A DNA stretch of 64,000 bases from Paenibacillus arenilitoris (GTDB taxonomy: Bacteria > Bacillota > Bacilli > Paenibacillales > Paenibacillaceae), in assembly GCF_014705655.1 (NCBI RefSeq), contig NZ_JACXIY010000018.1, positions 116,106 to 180,105 on the forward strand, given 5' to 3'. Shown one piece after another: positions 8,163 to 17,580 of this stretch. Made by a program: the position numbers and the translations under genes. The first letter of the stretch is position 1. Every line of letters begins with the position of its first letter. The notes beneath the pieces were generated by a model. The model was not told the origin of the DNA and made no database searches. It saw nothing but the letters and a program-made list of their open reading frames with translations.

Positions 8163-9118
8163 AGCGCCACCCGACTGGCTGCAGCGTCCGGACCGTAATG
8201 CCACACTTGAGCCGCGGCCCCGATGACGCCGGCGTTCGCGCCTACGCCGGCCGGAACGATCCGGCAATCGCCGCGCATGCTCGGCGACGTCCTTGCCGCC
8301 GCCTCCTTCGCAAGCGCCGCGAAGAACGCGTCCCCGGCCCCTGAGACTCCGCCGCCGATAATGACCGCTTGCGGGTTGAAGGCATGAATGATCCCGGCTA
8401 CGGCCGAAGCGAGCGCCCGGATGACGCGGTCCATGACCAGCGCCGCGTAAGCCGCACCCCCGGACCAGTCCGCGAGCACCTCCTTCGCGCCGAGCCCGGC
8501 TTCCGCGGCAGTCCCCTGCGCGGCAAGCGTCTCGCGCGCAAGCCGGGCGATGCCGGGACCGGAAGCGTACAGCTCGACGCAGCCGTAATTGCCGCAGCTG
8601 CAGCGCGGCCCGTTGAAGTCGACCGAAACGTGGCCGAGCTCTCCCGCTCCGCCGGAAGCTCCGCGAAGAAGCCTGCCCGATTCCACGATCGCCCCGCCGA
8701 TTCCGGTTCCGAGCGCCAGGCAGACGAAGTGGTCCAGCTGCCTGCCCGCGCCGAAGCATTTCTCCGCGACGGCCGCCGCGTTGACGTCGTTATCGACATA
8801 GGCGGGAAGGCCGAACCGCCGCTCGACGATTTGCTTGATCGGCGTTCCGGTCCAGCCGGGGAGCGTATCCACCGCGAACGATACCTCTCCCGTCCGGAAA
8901 TCGATCTGTCCCGCGCTTCCGATGCCGATGCCCTCGATCCTGGCGCAGCCATCGCCGATCACCCGGTCGATGCCTTCGACGACGGTCTGCATGACGCCCT
9001 CGGCTCCCCGCGCAGCCTCGGTAGCGACGACGTCACCTCTCGCGATTCGGCCTTGTTCGTCGACCAGCGCGAACTGAATTTTGGTCCCTCCGATATCTAC
9101 CCCTACGGCATATTTCAT
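8159..9118 (-). CDS. ROK family sugar kinase, probably N-acylmannosamine kinase-like
   Basis: A 319-residue ROK protein. The phosphate-binding motif DIGGTK is at 8-13, the catalytic VDNDVNAA at 108-115, and the zinc site is His163 with Cys173, 175 and 180 (RCSCGNYGC). No N-terminal helix-turn-helix is present, so it is a kinase rather than a ROK repressor. ATG at 9118 follows GGAGGAG. Coupling to the NanE-like gene suggests phosphorylation of N-acetylmannosamine, the step before NanE; glucose or N-acetylglucosamine are possible alternatives for this family. Confidence 0.88.
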   Translation of the reverse strand: MKYAVGVDIGGTKIQFALVDEQGRIARGDVVATEAARGAEGVMQTVVEGIDRVIGDGCARIEGIGIGSAGQIDFRTGEVSFAVDTLPGWTGTPIKQIVERRFGLPAYVDNDVNAAAVAEKCFGAGRQLDHFVCLALGTGIGGAIVESGRLLRGASGGAGELGHVSVDFNGPRCSCGNYGCVELYASGPGIARLARETLAAQGTAAEAGLGAKEVLADWSGGAAYAALVMDRVIRALASAVAGIIHAFNPQAVIIGGGVSGAGDAFFAALAKEAAARTSPSMRGDCRIVPAGVGANAGVIGAAAQVWHYGPDAAASRVAL

Positions 9119-9161
9119 TGCAGCACTCCTCCATCGTTTGTCCTGTCGCCCCGGCAAGCCG

Positions 9162-10157
9162 TCATCCCACGAGTCCGGTACGCTCGACGCTCTCGACGAA
9201 ATACTTTTGCGCGAATAAATACAGGATGAAAATCGGCAATATGCCGAGCAGCGTCCCCGTGTTCAAATATAGCGAAGTATGGGAGATGCCTCCGACGTAT
9301 TCCGGGCGCACCGTTCCCGGCAGCAAATCGAGCATTCTCGCAAGCAGCGTGTAATTCGGCGCGAACAAATTGACGAAATAGCTGTCGTTCCACTGCCAGA
9401 TGAAAGAGAACAGGACGACCGTCGCGATGGCCGGCACCGCGTTCGGCAGCATGACCCGGAGAAACGTGCCGGGAACGCCCGCCCCGTCCACGTACGCGGC
9501 TTCCTCCAAATCCTTCGGCAGCGAGCGAAAAAACTGGCGGAATATATAAATGTAAAGCCCGTTCTTGAGCCCCATGGCAAGACCCGACGAGATGAAGAAC
9601 GGCCAGAAGCTCTCCAGCAAATTGACGCCGTCCTTGCCCGTGAACAGGCGGAACAGGCCGAATATGTCGAAAAACCGGTAATGCAGGTAGGTCGGCACCA
9701 TGATCGTCTGCGGCGGAACGACGATCGTGAAGATGACGATGCCGAACAAAATGCCGCTTCCCCAAAACTTCAGCCTCGCGAAGCCGTAACCGGCCAGCGC
9801 GCACGAGGCGAATTGGAGCAGCGCCGTCCCGAGGCTAAGCAGCAGCGTATTGGTCACCGATTCGGGGTACTTCAAATAGTCCATGACCGTCTTGATGTTA
9901 TCCAGGGTGAAATGCCTCGGCAGCCATACGACCGTCGCGTCGAACATATCCTGCTTGTCGCGGAGGGCGATCGACAGCTTCGTCAGGATCGGATACAAAA
10001 TAATGAAGCAAATGCCGACGATCAGCACGGTGCGGATAAAAATCCATAGCCAGCGCTTCGCTTTCTCGAGCGGAGCGTGCGTATCGTACCAGCGCGCCGC
10101 CGCCTGCGCCGCGGCGGATGGCGAACGTCGTTTCGATGGTTTGGGCGACGTATCCAT
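9162..10157 (-). CDS. carbohydrate ABC transporter permease, MalG type
   Basis: A roughly 331-residue membrane protein. It starts with about 45 polar residues and then has six hydrophobic segments. The cytoplasmic EAA loop reads DLEEAAYVDGAGVPGTFLRV, the docking site for the ATPase. The ATG at 10157 has AAAGGAGGAAAGG just upstream; an earlier in-frame ATG lies inside the preceding permease gene and is unlikely. It pairs with the permease gene at 10175-11077 (17-base gap). No ATPase is encoded in the operon, which is usual in this group where a shared MsmX-type ATPase serves many importers. The extended N-terminal tail is longer than typical MalG-type proteins. Confidence 0.92.
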   Translation of the reverse strand: MDTSPKPSKRRSPSAAAQAAARWYDTHAPLEKAKRWLWIFIRTVLIVGICFIILYPILTKLSIALRDKQDMFDATVVWLPRHFTLDNIKTVMDYLKYPESVTNTLLLSLGTALLQFASCALAGYGFARLKFWGSGILFGIVIFTIVVPPQTIMVPTYLHYRFFDIFGLFRLFTGKDGVNLLESFWPFFISSGLAMGLKNGLYIYIFRQFFRSLPKDLEEAAYVDGAGVPGTFLRVMLPNAVPAIATVVLFSFIWQWNDSYFVNLFAPNYTLLARMLDLLPGTVRPEYVGGISHTSLYLNTGTLLGILPIFILYLFAQKYFVESVERTGLVG

Positions 10158-10174
10158 ATTCCTTTCCTCCTTTC

Positions 10175-11077
10175 TTAGTCGTAATAGAAGACGCGCTTCG
10201 AGATCCAATAGGTGGAAATCGCCAATATGACCGAGATGACGAGGAAGTAGATCCACGACATGGCGGAGCTGACGCCGAAGTCGAGCCTGCCGAACGCGGC
10301 GTCCTGGATCATCTGCGTCATGCCGTTGTCATAGAAGGAATCGATGATCGTATAGACGACGTTCGTTAGAATGAGAGGCGAAATCATCGGAAACGTAATT
10401 TTCCAGAACGCTTCGTAGCCCGTCGCCCCTTCCATCTTCGCGGCCTCGTACAGCGAAGGCGAGATCGACTGCAGGCCGGCGAGGAAAATTAGAATTTGCA
10501 CGCCCGATGAGCTGATGATTTGATAAATGCGGTCGACCGCGCCCGTCAAGTAGTCGACGATATTGATGCCGAGGCCCGCCTCGAGAAGAAGCGGCCTCAG
10601 TTCGATGCTGCGAAGGCCCGAATAGTTGCCTTCGAGATCGGTCGACGCGGCGCCGATCATCTGCGCCAGAAAATTGCCGTTGTCCAGCTTGGCGATCACG
10701 CCGGAGGCCAGCACGACGGGCAGGAAAATGATGGCCCGGGCAAGCATCCTTCCCCTGAACTTCTGGGCAAGCAGCGTTGCCGTGAACAAGCTGAAGAAGA
10801 TGATCAGCGGCACGTCCAGCACCATCGCGATGACCGCGTCGGTCAGCGTCCGGACGTACCACGCGTCGACGAAAAAAATATTGTGGTAGTTTTCGAGCCC
10901 TACGTATTGCAGCGAGTAGCCTTCCGAGTTCAGGGTCAGCTTATGGAAGCTGAACTGCAGCGACTGGAAGAACGGAATCGCCATGAGCAGCACGAATCCG
11001 AGCAGCCAGGGGGTTACGAACAAGACGCCGTAAAGCTGCTTCTTACGAGATAAACCGAGCGACCGCCCCTTCGCCAT
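10175..11077 (-). CDS. carbohydrate ABC transporter permease, MalF/UgpA type
   Basis: A 300-residue membrane protein with six predicted transmembrane segments, beginning after a short basic leader (GLSRKKQLYGVLFVTPWLLG). The EAA loop reads SLYEAAKMEGATGYEAFWKI. It forms the first half of the downstream permease pair with the gene at 9162-10157. The ATG start has GGGAGG seven bases upstream and lies three bases after the stop of the DUF5696 gene. I infer that this pair and the pair at 15737-17565 are two importers, each with one of the two substrate-binding proteins of the operon, but pairing cannot be decided from sequence. Confidence 0.92.
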   Translation of the reverse strand: MAKGRSLGLSRKKQLYGVLFVTPWLLGFVLLMAIPFFQSLQFSFHKLTLNSEGYSLQYVGLENYHNIFFVDAWYVRTLTDAVIAMVLDVPLIIFFSLFTATLLAQKFRGRMLARAIIFLPVVLASGVIAKLDNGNFLAQMIGAASTDLEGNYSGLRSIELRPLLLEAGLGINIVDYLTGAVDRIYQIISSSGVQILIFLAGLQSISPSLYEAAKMEGATGYEAFWKITFPMISPLILTNVVYTIIDSFYDNGMTQMIQDAAFGRLDFGVSSAMSWIYFLVISVILAISTYWISKRVFYYD

Positions 11078-11080
11078 GCT

Positions 11081-13645
11081 TTAGCCTCCCTCCACGTAGT
11101 AATCGTTCGGCTGCACCGTGACGCCCCCCGCGGAATACGCTTCCCCGCCGTAATTGACGATGATCGCGAGCCCGTTCTCGTACTCGGTTCGATACACGCC
11201 GTCGGCAAGCTTCTCGTGTCGCTCGATGTAGCGGCCCCGCGTTTTCCGCAGCACCTCGTTCACTTCGCCGTAGGCCGTCAGCGCCTCCTCCATCCACGCC
11301 TCGTAATGGTTCGAATACAAATAGCTGAACCGGGTATCCTTGAGCGCGGAAGGCTCTTCGTAGAACCAGCTGAAATAAACGCTCGCTCCCGTCTCCAGCG
11401 ACCTCAGCACGCTCATACCCACGTCCTGCTCGTCGGCCAGGTTATACGGTTTGCCCGCGTAATCGACGAAGCCGTGAAGCACCATCTGCAGGAATGGGAC
11501 GGATTCGCCGGCAAGCTGATAGCCGTTGCTCGTCTCCGGCACGCCAACGATATGCGAGGCGTAAGGCAGCGAATAGGCGTTTCCGCCGCTCAGCATCATA
11601 TCGGGCGCCGCTTCGGCAAGGCGCGCCAGCTGCCCGGTTACGGTATTCTTCGCGTCCTCGCGCGTCACTTCCCCGTTCCGCCGGAAATCCGAGTACAGCT
11701 CCGAGCCGAGATCGCGGAGCGAGATCGCGCCCGGATTCAGCTTGCCGTAATCGCGCAGGAAGCCGGATACAACGGTTTCAAGCTTCCTCGGCGCGAGCAA
11801 ATAATGCGAGAGCCGGCTGTTGTCGCGGAAGAAAGCCGCCCGGTCGAACTCGTAAATTTTCGCGTATCTCCGGGAAATATGCTGCGCCGCGTCCTTGGTC
11901 GGCCTGAAGCTTGCGGAATCGTCGTATACCCGCAGGAACGCCGCGTCCGGATAGAAGCCGCCGCCGCTCTCCTTCAGCTTATCCGCGAGCCGCGCCCACT
12001 CGCCGCGGCTGCCGACGACGCCGTCCATGTCGATGCCGTAAGCGAGCTTATGGTTCAGGCCGCCGTTGAACCAGCCCTTGTATTGGAGCCGCACGTTCTT
12101 CGCTCCTCCCGCGAGCAGCCGGTCGACGACGCTCCCCGCTTCGTTCAGATCGGTGAGCGGGACAAGCGCCTCGTAAGGGAAGCCGAGCACGTTTTTCTTC
12201 TTCGGAATGCTGCCGGTCAGCTCCAGATAGAACGGCATCTCCCCTTCCGGGGCTTGCTTCTCCATGCCTTGCGTCCGCTCCAGATACGAACGGTAGCGAG
12301 CCGCCATCCCGGAGTAATCGGCCTGCCGGCCGCTCAGGAAGGAGTAGCGGATGCGCAGCTCGCCCCGGTAGGCGTTCTGCGGCGTTTTGTGCATAATTTC
12401 GTTGTTGCTGAGCCGGACCTCGTCCTTGGGCAGGATGACGAACTGAGCCGAAGCCGTGTTGAACTCGTGAAGGCGTCCGCTAATATCGGCGGACAGCCTC
12501 GCAAGCGCCGCTCCTTCCTCGATGACGGCAAGGAACGCGGCATCGTTCTTCTTCATTCCGAATACCGGCAGCCGGCTCGGCTCGATCGGGCCGAATCTCT
12601 CCCTGACGTAGATCGCGCCGTCTTCGCCGTAGATCGGGATCAGAATCGGCTGAGCCTGGACATTCCCGCTGTTGAACGGGATCAGCGCGCCCGAGCCGTC
12701 CGGCAGGAGAATGTATCCTTCGTCCGTCAGGCCGGCTGCCCCGAAGTTTTCGAGCAGGCTGATCGAATGGACGCGATAGGGCGGCGTATCCTCCGTGATG
12801 GTCGCCGCGTCGACCGAAGCGATCAAATCCCCGCCGTCCAGCGTATAACGCAGCGTCGCCGAAAATTTCGGATTGGCCGCCGCCTCGGGATCGGATCCTT
12901 CCCCGCCTTCCCCGTTGTCGATCGCCAAGTCCTCCTCCGTATAGCCGACCTTCTCGAACAGCGATAGCAGCCGCCCTACGACCGCTTTCGGAATTTCCCG
13001 CCGTTCGTAGACGTTCTGCTCTTCGACGAATTTGTAGCGGATCTTCAGCTGCTCTTGATCGGCGGGATCCGTCAGCCTCGCGAGCAGACGCTCCTCGAAC
13101 CGTTCCTTGCTCACCTTCAGCGGAATCGATTCGAGCCCTTTATCCGGGTTGCCGAACGTATAGGTCACGGATACGTCGCGATCGGATTCCTTGATTTCGA
13201 ACCGGCCATGCTTGACGCTGTCGTTGAAGCTGTCGTAATCTTTGTTCTGCCCGCTCTGCGTCAAATAGACGAAGGACAGCTGCGCCGACAGCTTTCCCTT
13301 CAAATAAGGCGATGCCAGCTGATCGCCGGCGCTGTCCGGATTCGAGCGCCACATCTGCCCGCTTGCCTTATCCGTCACCGCGATTTCGGCCGTCTCTTTG
13401 CTGATGTACAGGAGCAGGCTGTCGTTTTCCAGCACCGGCGCAAGGCCGTCGATCCGCGGTACCGCGGACGCGTCCGGCTTGCGAAGCGACGGATCCGGCG
13501 CGGCGGCTTCTCGGTTTTGGTCCGCCAAGGCGGCGGCGTACGGCGCATCATCCTGCCGGCCGTCTTCGCCGGAGGAGCAGCCGGATAGCGCCGATGCCGC
13601 AAGCAGAAGGGATAAGGCGGCGACCCGCAATCGATTTTTCAACAC
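11081..13645 (-). CDS. DUF5696 lipoprotein, large, glycosidase-like
   Basis: An 854-residue secreted lipoprotein of the DUF5696 type. The signal peptide ends in the lipobox LSGC with Cys23. Residues about 65-460 look like a beta-sandwich region. Residues 470-800 have the rhythm of a (beta/alpha)8 barrel, with acidic strand ends such as YGIDMDG (536-542) and LRDLGSELYSD (643-653; Asp645 and Glu649). The last 50 residues (RTEYENGLAIIVNYG) resemble the C-terminal beta-sandwich of several glycosidase families. A glycoside hydrolase acting at the cell surface is my inference; the family has no established activity. Start is GTG (or the next codon, TTG) after AGGGG. It lies four bases downstream of the NHL/YIP1 gene and just before a permease pair. 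Confidence 0.85.
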   Translation of the reverse strand: MLKNRLRVAALSLLLAASALSGCSSGEDGRQDDAPYAAALADQNREAAAPDPSLRKPDASAVPRIDGLAPVLENDSLLLYISKETAEIAVTDKASGQMWRSNPDSAGDQLASPYLKGKLSAQLSFVYLTQSGQNKDYDSFNDSVKHGRFEIKESDRDVSVTYTFGNPDKGLESIPLKVSKERFEERLLARLTDPADQEQLKIRYKFVEEQNVYERREIPKAVVGRLLSLFEKVGYTEEDLAIDNGEGGEGSDPEAAANPKFSATLRYTLDGGDLIASVDAATITEDTPPYRVHSISLLENFGAAGLTDEGYILLPDGSGALIPFNSGNVQAQPILIPIYGEDGAIYVRERFGPIEPSRLPVFGMKKNDAAFLAVIEEGAALARLSADISGRLHEFNTASAQFVILPKDEVRLSNNEIMHKTPQNAYRGELRIRYSFLSGRQADYSGMAARYRSYLERTQGMEKQAPEGEMPFYLELTGSIPKKKNVLGFPYEALVPLTDLNEAGSVVDRLLAGGAKNVRLQYKGWFNGGLNHKLAYGIDMDGVVGSRGEWARLADKLKESGGGFYPDAAFLRVYDDSASFRPTKDAAQHISRRYAKIYEFDRAAFFRDNSRLSHYLLAPRKLETVVSGFLRDYGKLNPGAISLRDLGSELYSDFRRNGEVTREDAKNTVTGQLARLAEAAPDMMLSGGNAYSLPYASHIVGVPETSNGYQLAGESVPFLQMVLHGFVDYAGKPYNLADEQDVGMSVLRSLETGASVYFSWFYEEPSALKDTRFSYLYSNHYEAWMEEALTAYGEVNEVLRKTRGRYIERHEKLADGVYRTEYENGLAIIVNYGGEAYSAGGVTVQPNDYYVEGG

Positions 13646-13649
13646 GGCG

Positions 13650-15716
13650 TTACCCCTCCCCTATGCGGAACATCGCTTCTTTGTATATCGTCGCCAGGAA
13701 CGACAGCATCTGCTGCGCCAGGCTGAAGAACAGCAGGCCGAGAAAAATGACGATGCCCATCACGAGCAAGGTCAGCAGCATCGTCGCGATCGTCTTGCCG
13801 ACCGTATACTGGTGGACGGTCAGCATGCCGACGAAGAGCAAGGCGAAAAACCAGGCGAAGCCGGCCGACTCCAGCAGCCGGTAAAACGACCCTTCCTGCA
13901 AAGTAATGACATTCGACAGCAGAATGAGCGGAATTTGCATCAGGATGACCGGCAGGAGCGCGTACGCGGCCGCCGTCACGATTTCCTTGAACTTGCCTTC
14001 GCCGTCCATCAGCGTCGTCAGCGACCAGTTCGCGACGCACCACAACAAAAACGGAAGCACGATAAACTTGACCTCGTCCAGCAGGTTGACGCTGTCCGCA
14101 TCGACGTTCGGGTTAAAAATAAAGCCGGTAAACTGCCGCTTCAGCACGTACAGCAGCGATAGGAGCAGCAGCAGCAGCAGCGCGAACCAAATCTTCCCCT
14201 TCTTCTCGAATTTCAATTCCCAGAAGCCCTTGAACGGATGGAACATCGTATACCAGGCCATCCCCAGGGCGCCCGGCTCGGTTGTTGCCTTCCGCCCGGC
14301 CAGAAGCCTCGCCGCGGCCAGCAGCAGGACGGCGCCGATTGCCCCGCCCGCGATCTTCCCGAAGTGCTCCCACATAAAGTCCTTCCGGTACCGCTCGAAC
14401 GCCCGCGAATAATATTCCCGGTGCATGCCGAGCTCGAAATGCTTCATGGCCGCATAGTTGTTGCCCTGCCTAAGCTCCGCTTTCCCGATGCCGAGGTAGG
14501 CGATCTCCAGGTTGCTGTTCAGGCGGAGCGCTTCCCGCCACTTCGCGACCGACTTCTCCTCTTCGCCCGTGTCGTTATAGAAGACCGCGTCCCGGATGAC
14601 CTGCCCGTAACGGGTCGGCTCGAACATAACGAGCCGGTTCAAGCCTTTGTCGAGGACGACCATTTTGTCGCCCAGCATGTCGATGTCGGCCGGCGTCTTG
14701 AACGTGCCGAGCTGCTCGCCGAGCAATCCGTAGACGTACATCAGCTTGCCTTCCCTGTCGTACGTGAATATTCTGCCGCGCGTATGGTCGAGGATGCTGT
14801 AAATGCCGTTCCGGTCGAGCGCGACGCTAACGATCGCGGAGGTACCGGGCCGCGTCCCGTTCAAGCGGAAGACGACGTCCCCCTTCGGCGGATGGTAGCC
14901 GGTGCGCTTCAGCACGTCCGTACCCGACGGATTCAACCGCTTAACCGGCGCGTTCGAGAACGCCTCGTTCGTCGTGGCGTAGACGAACCCTTCGCCGTCG
15001 ATGTCGACATTGTTGAATTCGACGGGGATGAACAGCACCATTTTGGACCGCTGCTCGCGAGTCATGACGCGCTTCCAGAACAGGTCGGCCGCGCTGTAAC
15101 GCACGTTGTTCACGCCCATGAAGCCGGTGAACGAGCCGCCGGAATCGAATTGCATAATGCCGTTGAAGACGCCCTTGCCGACCACGTACATCCTGCCCGC
15201 CGAATCGAGGACGAGCTTGATCGGCTCGTAGACGAAGCTGTCGCCGAGCACGTCGCTCTCCGGCGCGCCGATCGCCCGGACGAATTCGCCGTCCTCCGTC
15301 AGCTCGACGATCCGCTTATTGCCCGTATCCGCCACGAACAGACGGCCGTTCTTATCGACGAATACGCCCTGCGGCGAGGCGAACGCGTCTTCCTTCCCGT
15401 TGTTAACGAACGAATCGATGACCAGCGTCTCCTCCGCGTCTTCATCCATTCGCACGATCCGGTTGTTGCCCGTGTCCGCGACGTAGATGCGGTTATCCGG
15501 CGCGATGAAGAGGTCCTCCGGCGAGCTGAACGGGCCGGATGGCAGAAGGTCGCCGCCGATTTGCTTCCCGGGCAAATAAGGGACGGGCGCCGGCTCGGCT
15601 TCCCCCCGCCAGGAGTAGTTATAGCCGTCGTAAGGGGCGGCGGACGCCGGCACGGAAGCGAAGGCGAGGAGCGCGATTAACGGGAAGAGCCGCCATGCTT
15701 TTACGAATCGTTTCAA
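13650..15716 (-). CDS. NHL beta-propeller / TPR-like / YIP1 membrane protein
   Basis: About 688 residues with an unusual domain order. A signal peptide (residues 1-27) is followed by an NHL-type beta-propeller at about 60-430, with repeats such as RIYVADTGNNRIVRM and RLFVADTGNKRIVEL. A short TPR-like helical stretch (EKSVAKWREALRLNSNLEIA) comes at 440-510, then a transmembrane helix, and finally a YIP1-type domain with about five more membrane segments to the C terminus. The topology puts the propeller outside the cell. TTG at 15716 is preferred because AAGGGGAGG lies six bases upstream; an ATG at 15737 has no such site. Its position between two permease pairs suggests a membrane component that binds substrate or assists the importers. 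Confidence 0.85.
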   Translation of the reverse strand: MKRFVKAWRLFPLIALLAFASVPASAAPYDGYNYSWRGEAEPAPVPYLPGKQIGGDLLPSGPFSSPEDLFIAPDNRIYVADTGNNRIVRMDEDAEETLVIDSFVNNGKEDAFASPQGVFVDKNGRLFVADTGNKRIVELTEDGEFVRAIGAPESDVLGDSFVYEPIKLVLDSAGRMYVVGKGVFNGIMQFDSGGSFTGFMGVNNVRYSAADLFWKRVMTREQRSKMVLFIPVEFNNVDIDGEGFVYATTNEAFSNAPVKRLNPSGTDVLKRTGYHPPKGDVVFRLNGTRPGTSAIVSVALDRNGIYSILDHTRGRIFTYDREGKLMYVYGLLGEQLGTFKTPADIDMLGDKMVVLDKGLNRLVMFEPTRYGQVIRDAVFYNDTGEEEKSVAKWREALRLNSNLEIAYLGIGKAELRQGNNYAAMKHFELGMHREYYSRAFERYRKDFMWEHFGKIAGGAIGAVLLLAAARLLAGRKATTEPGALGMAWYTMFHPFKGFWELKFEKKGKIWFALLLLLLLSLLYVLKRQFTGFIFNPNVDADSVNLLDEVKFIVLPFLLWCVANWSLTTLMDGEGKFKEIVTAAAYALLPVILMQIPLILLSNVITLQEGSFYRLLESAGFAWFFALLFVGMLTVHQYTVGKTIATMLLTLLVMGIVIFLGLLFFSLAQQMLSFLATIYKEAMFRIGEG

Positions 15717-15736
15717 CGTAAGCCTCCCCTTCCCCA

Positions 15737-16609
15737 TTAATCTTTCATGCCGGAGGTGGACATCGTCTGGATGACGCTGCTCTGCGACAGGACGAAGATG
15801 AGAATCGGCACCGTCAGCAGCAGCAAGGTGGCGGCCATGGAAGGGCCGGTGCGGATGATGCCCCCTGCCAGTATTTGTCCGAGCGCGTAATCGATCGTTT
15901 TCAATTGCTCGCTGTAAATGTACATGGAGCCCGCCGCGCCGCCCGCCCCCCATAAGCCCTGGAAGGAGAAGATGATCAGCGTGAGCCAGGCCGGCCTCAC
16001 GACCGGCATGACGACGTTCCAGAAGATGCGGAATTCGCTGCAGCCGTCGATTTGCGCGGCCTCGAGCAGCGCGTCCGGAATTTGCTCCATGAATTGCTTC
16101 ATAAGATAGAGCCCGAGCGAGGATCCGATCGCCGGAACGATGACCGCCCAGTGGGTGTCAAGGAAGCCGAGCCAGGACATCGTCATGTAATTCGTGATTT
16201 GCGTAACCGTCGCGGAGAACATCAGCGACAGGACGACGACCGAGAACAGCATGGCTCTGCCAGGAAACTTCCGCTTGGCCAGCGGGTAGGCCGCCATCGA
16301 AGCGATCAGGACGTGGCCGGCCGTTCCCGCGATCGCGATAAAAAAGGTGTTGAACAAATAACGGGTGAACGGCACCCACGAGCCCGACAGCAAATGGTAC
16401 AAATCCGTAAAGTTCGTCAGCGTCGGATGTTTGACCAGAAAGTCGGGCGGAAACTTCAAAATTTCGTTAATCGGCTTAAACGCGTTGCTGATGACGAACA
16501 CGAGCGGCATCGCCATGAAATAGCCGACCGCGGCAAGGACGAGGAACAGCATAATGTCGCCCGCCCATGAACGGCTTACCCTCTTCCTTCTCAGGCTGAT
16601 CCGGATCAC
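15737..16609 (-). CDS. carbohydrate ABC transporter permease, MalG type
   Basis: A 290-residue inner-membrane subunit with six hydrophobic segments and the EAA loop DALLEAAQIDGCSEFRIFWN. Translation starts at GTG, two bases after the stop of the partner permease gene, indicating coupling. Downstream, its TAA overlaps by one base an ATG of the NHL/YIP1 frame. With the gene at 16612-17565 it forms the upstream permease pair, placed right after the large CBM-like/substrate-binding fusion, which is its likely binding protein. Confidence 0.92.
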   Translation of the reverse strand: MIRISLRRKRVSRSWAGDIMLFLVLAAVGYFMAMPLVFVISNAFKPINEILKFPPDFLVKHPTLTNFTDLYHLLSGSWVPFTRYLFNTFFIAIAGTAGHVLIASMAAYPLAKRKFPGRAMLFSVVVLSLMFSATVTQITNYMTMSWLGFLDTHWAVIVPAIGSSLGLYLMKQFMEQIPDALLEAAQIDGCSEFRIFWNVVMPVVRPAWLTLIIFSFQGLWGAGGAAGSMYIYSEQLKTIDYALGQILAGGIIRTGPSMAATLLLLTVPILIFVLSQSSVIQTMSTSGMKD

Positions 16610-16611
16610 CG

Positions 16612-17565
16612 CTACTCACCGACCTTCGCAAGCAGCCTTCGCACGATCAGGTTGGACCCGAGCATCATCGCGAACAGCACCGTCGCGATCGCCGAGGCAT
16701 AGCCCATCTCGAAACGAATGGAGCCGTAATCCATCAAATGCGTCACGATCGTATGGCCCGCGTATTTGACGCTCGGGAAGCCGGCCAGCGCCGTCGCGAC
16801 CTCCGCCACGCCGAACGAAGCGGTAATCTGGATGACCGCGCCGAACATGAGCATCGGTCTCATCGAAGGGAGCGTAATGAACCACAGCTCCTGCCAGCGG
16901 TTTCGGATGCCGTCGATCGCGCCGGCCTCGAACAAATTTTTGTCCATGCTTTGCAGACCGGCGATGAAGGCGAGAAAGCTCGTTCCGAGGCTGAGCCACA
17001 GCTGGACGATAATGATGATCGGCAAAATGTATTTCGGCGTCTTCAGCCATAGAATCGGCTCCAGGATCAAATGCCACTTGAGCAGGAACGCGTTGATATA
17101 GCCGTAAGAATCGCTGCTGAACAGCAGCGTCCAGACGATGAACGCGCTGCCGGACAGCGCGGGCGCGTAGAACACCAGCGTCGCGAACGCTCTAAGCTTC
17201 GGCGGAAATTCGTTGATGATCCAGGCCAGCACGAAGCAGGCGACATAGCTGACCGGGCCGGTGACGGCCGCGAAGATCAGCGTGTTCTTCAGCGCGATCA
17301 GGAAGACGTCGTCCCTGACGAACAGCTGGGCGTAATTCCGCCAGCCGACCCATTGCGGAAACTCCAGCATGTTGAAATCCGTGAAGCTGACGAGCAGCGA
17401 CAAGCAGACAGGGAGGACGGTGAACGTGAAAAAGATGAGGAAGAATGGCGCTAGCATCGCGTAGAGCGCCTTGCTGCGCTTCGCCTCCTTCCACTTGCGG
17501 GCGAGGAGCGGCGCGAGCGGCCCGCGCCCCGTACCCGCACTCGCCTTTTTGACAAGCGGGATCAT
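16612..17565 (-). CDS. carbohydrate ABC transporter permease, MalF/UgpA type
   Basis: A 317-residue membrane subunit. It has about 35 polar, basic residues at the N terminus followed by six transmembrane segments. The EAA loop is NLFEAGAIDGIRNRWQELWF, with Gly in place of the second Ala. The ATG start follows AAGGGAGG and is 15 bases after the stop of the 964-residue binding protein gene. It pairs with 15737-16609. No ATPase gene is nearby. Confidence 0.92.
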   Translation of the reverse strand: MIPLVKKASAGTGRGPLAPLLARKWKEAKRSKALYAMLAPFFLIFFTFTVLPVCLSLLVSFTDFNMLEFPQWVGWRNYAQLFVRDDVFLIALKNTLIFAAVTGPVSYVACFVLAWIINEFPPKLRAFATLVFYAPALSGSAFIVWTLLFSSDSYGYINAFLLKWHLILEPILWLKTPKYILPIIIIVQLWLSLGTSFLAFIAGLQSMDKNLFEAGAIDGIRNRWQELWFITLPSMRPMLMFGAVIQITASFGVAEVATALAGFPSVKYAGHTIVTHLMDYGSIRFEMGYASAIATVLFAMMLGSNLIVRRLLAKVGE

Positions 17566-17580
17566 GCGTATCCCTCCCTT

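Noticed and set aside
11216..12967. A 583-codon open frame on the plus strand
   Set aside because: Antisense of the DUF5696 gene; no recognisable domain and composition typical of a shadow frame.
14238..15680. A 480-codon open frame on the plus strand
   Set aside because: Antisense of the NHL/YIP1 gene; no domain, no start signal.
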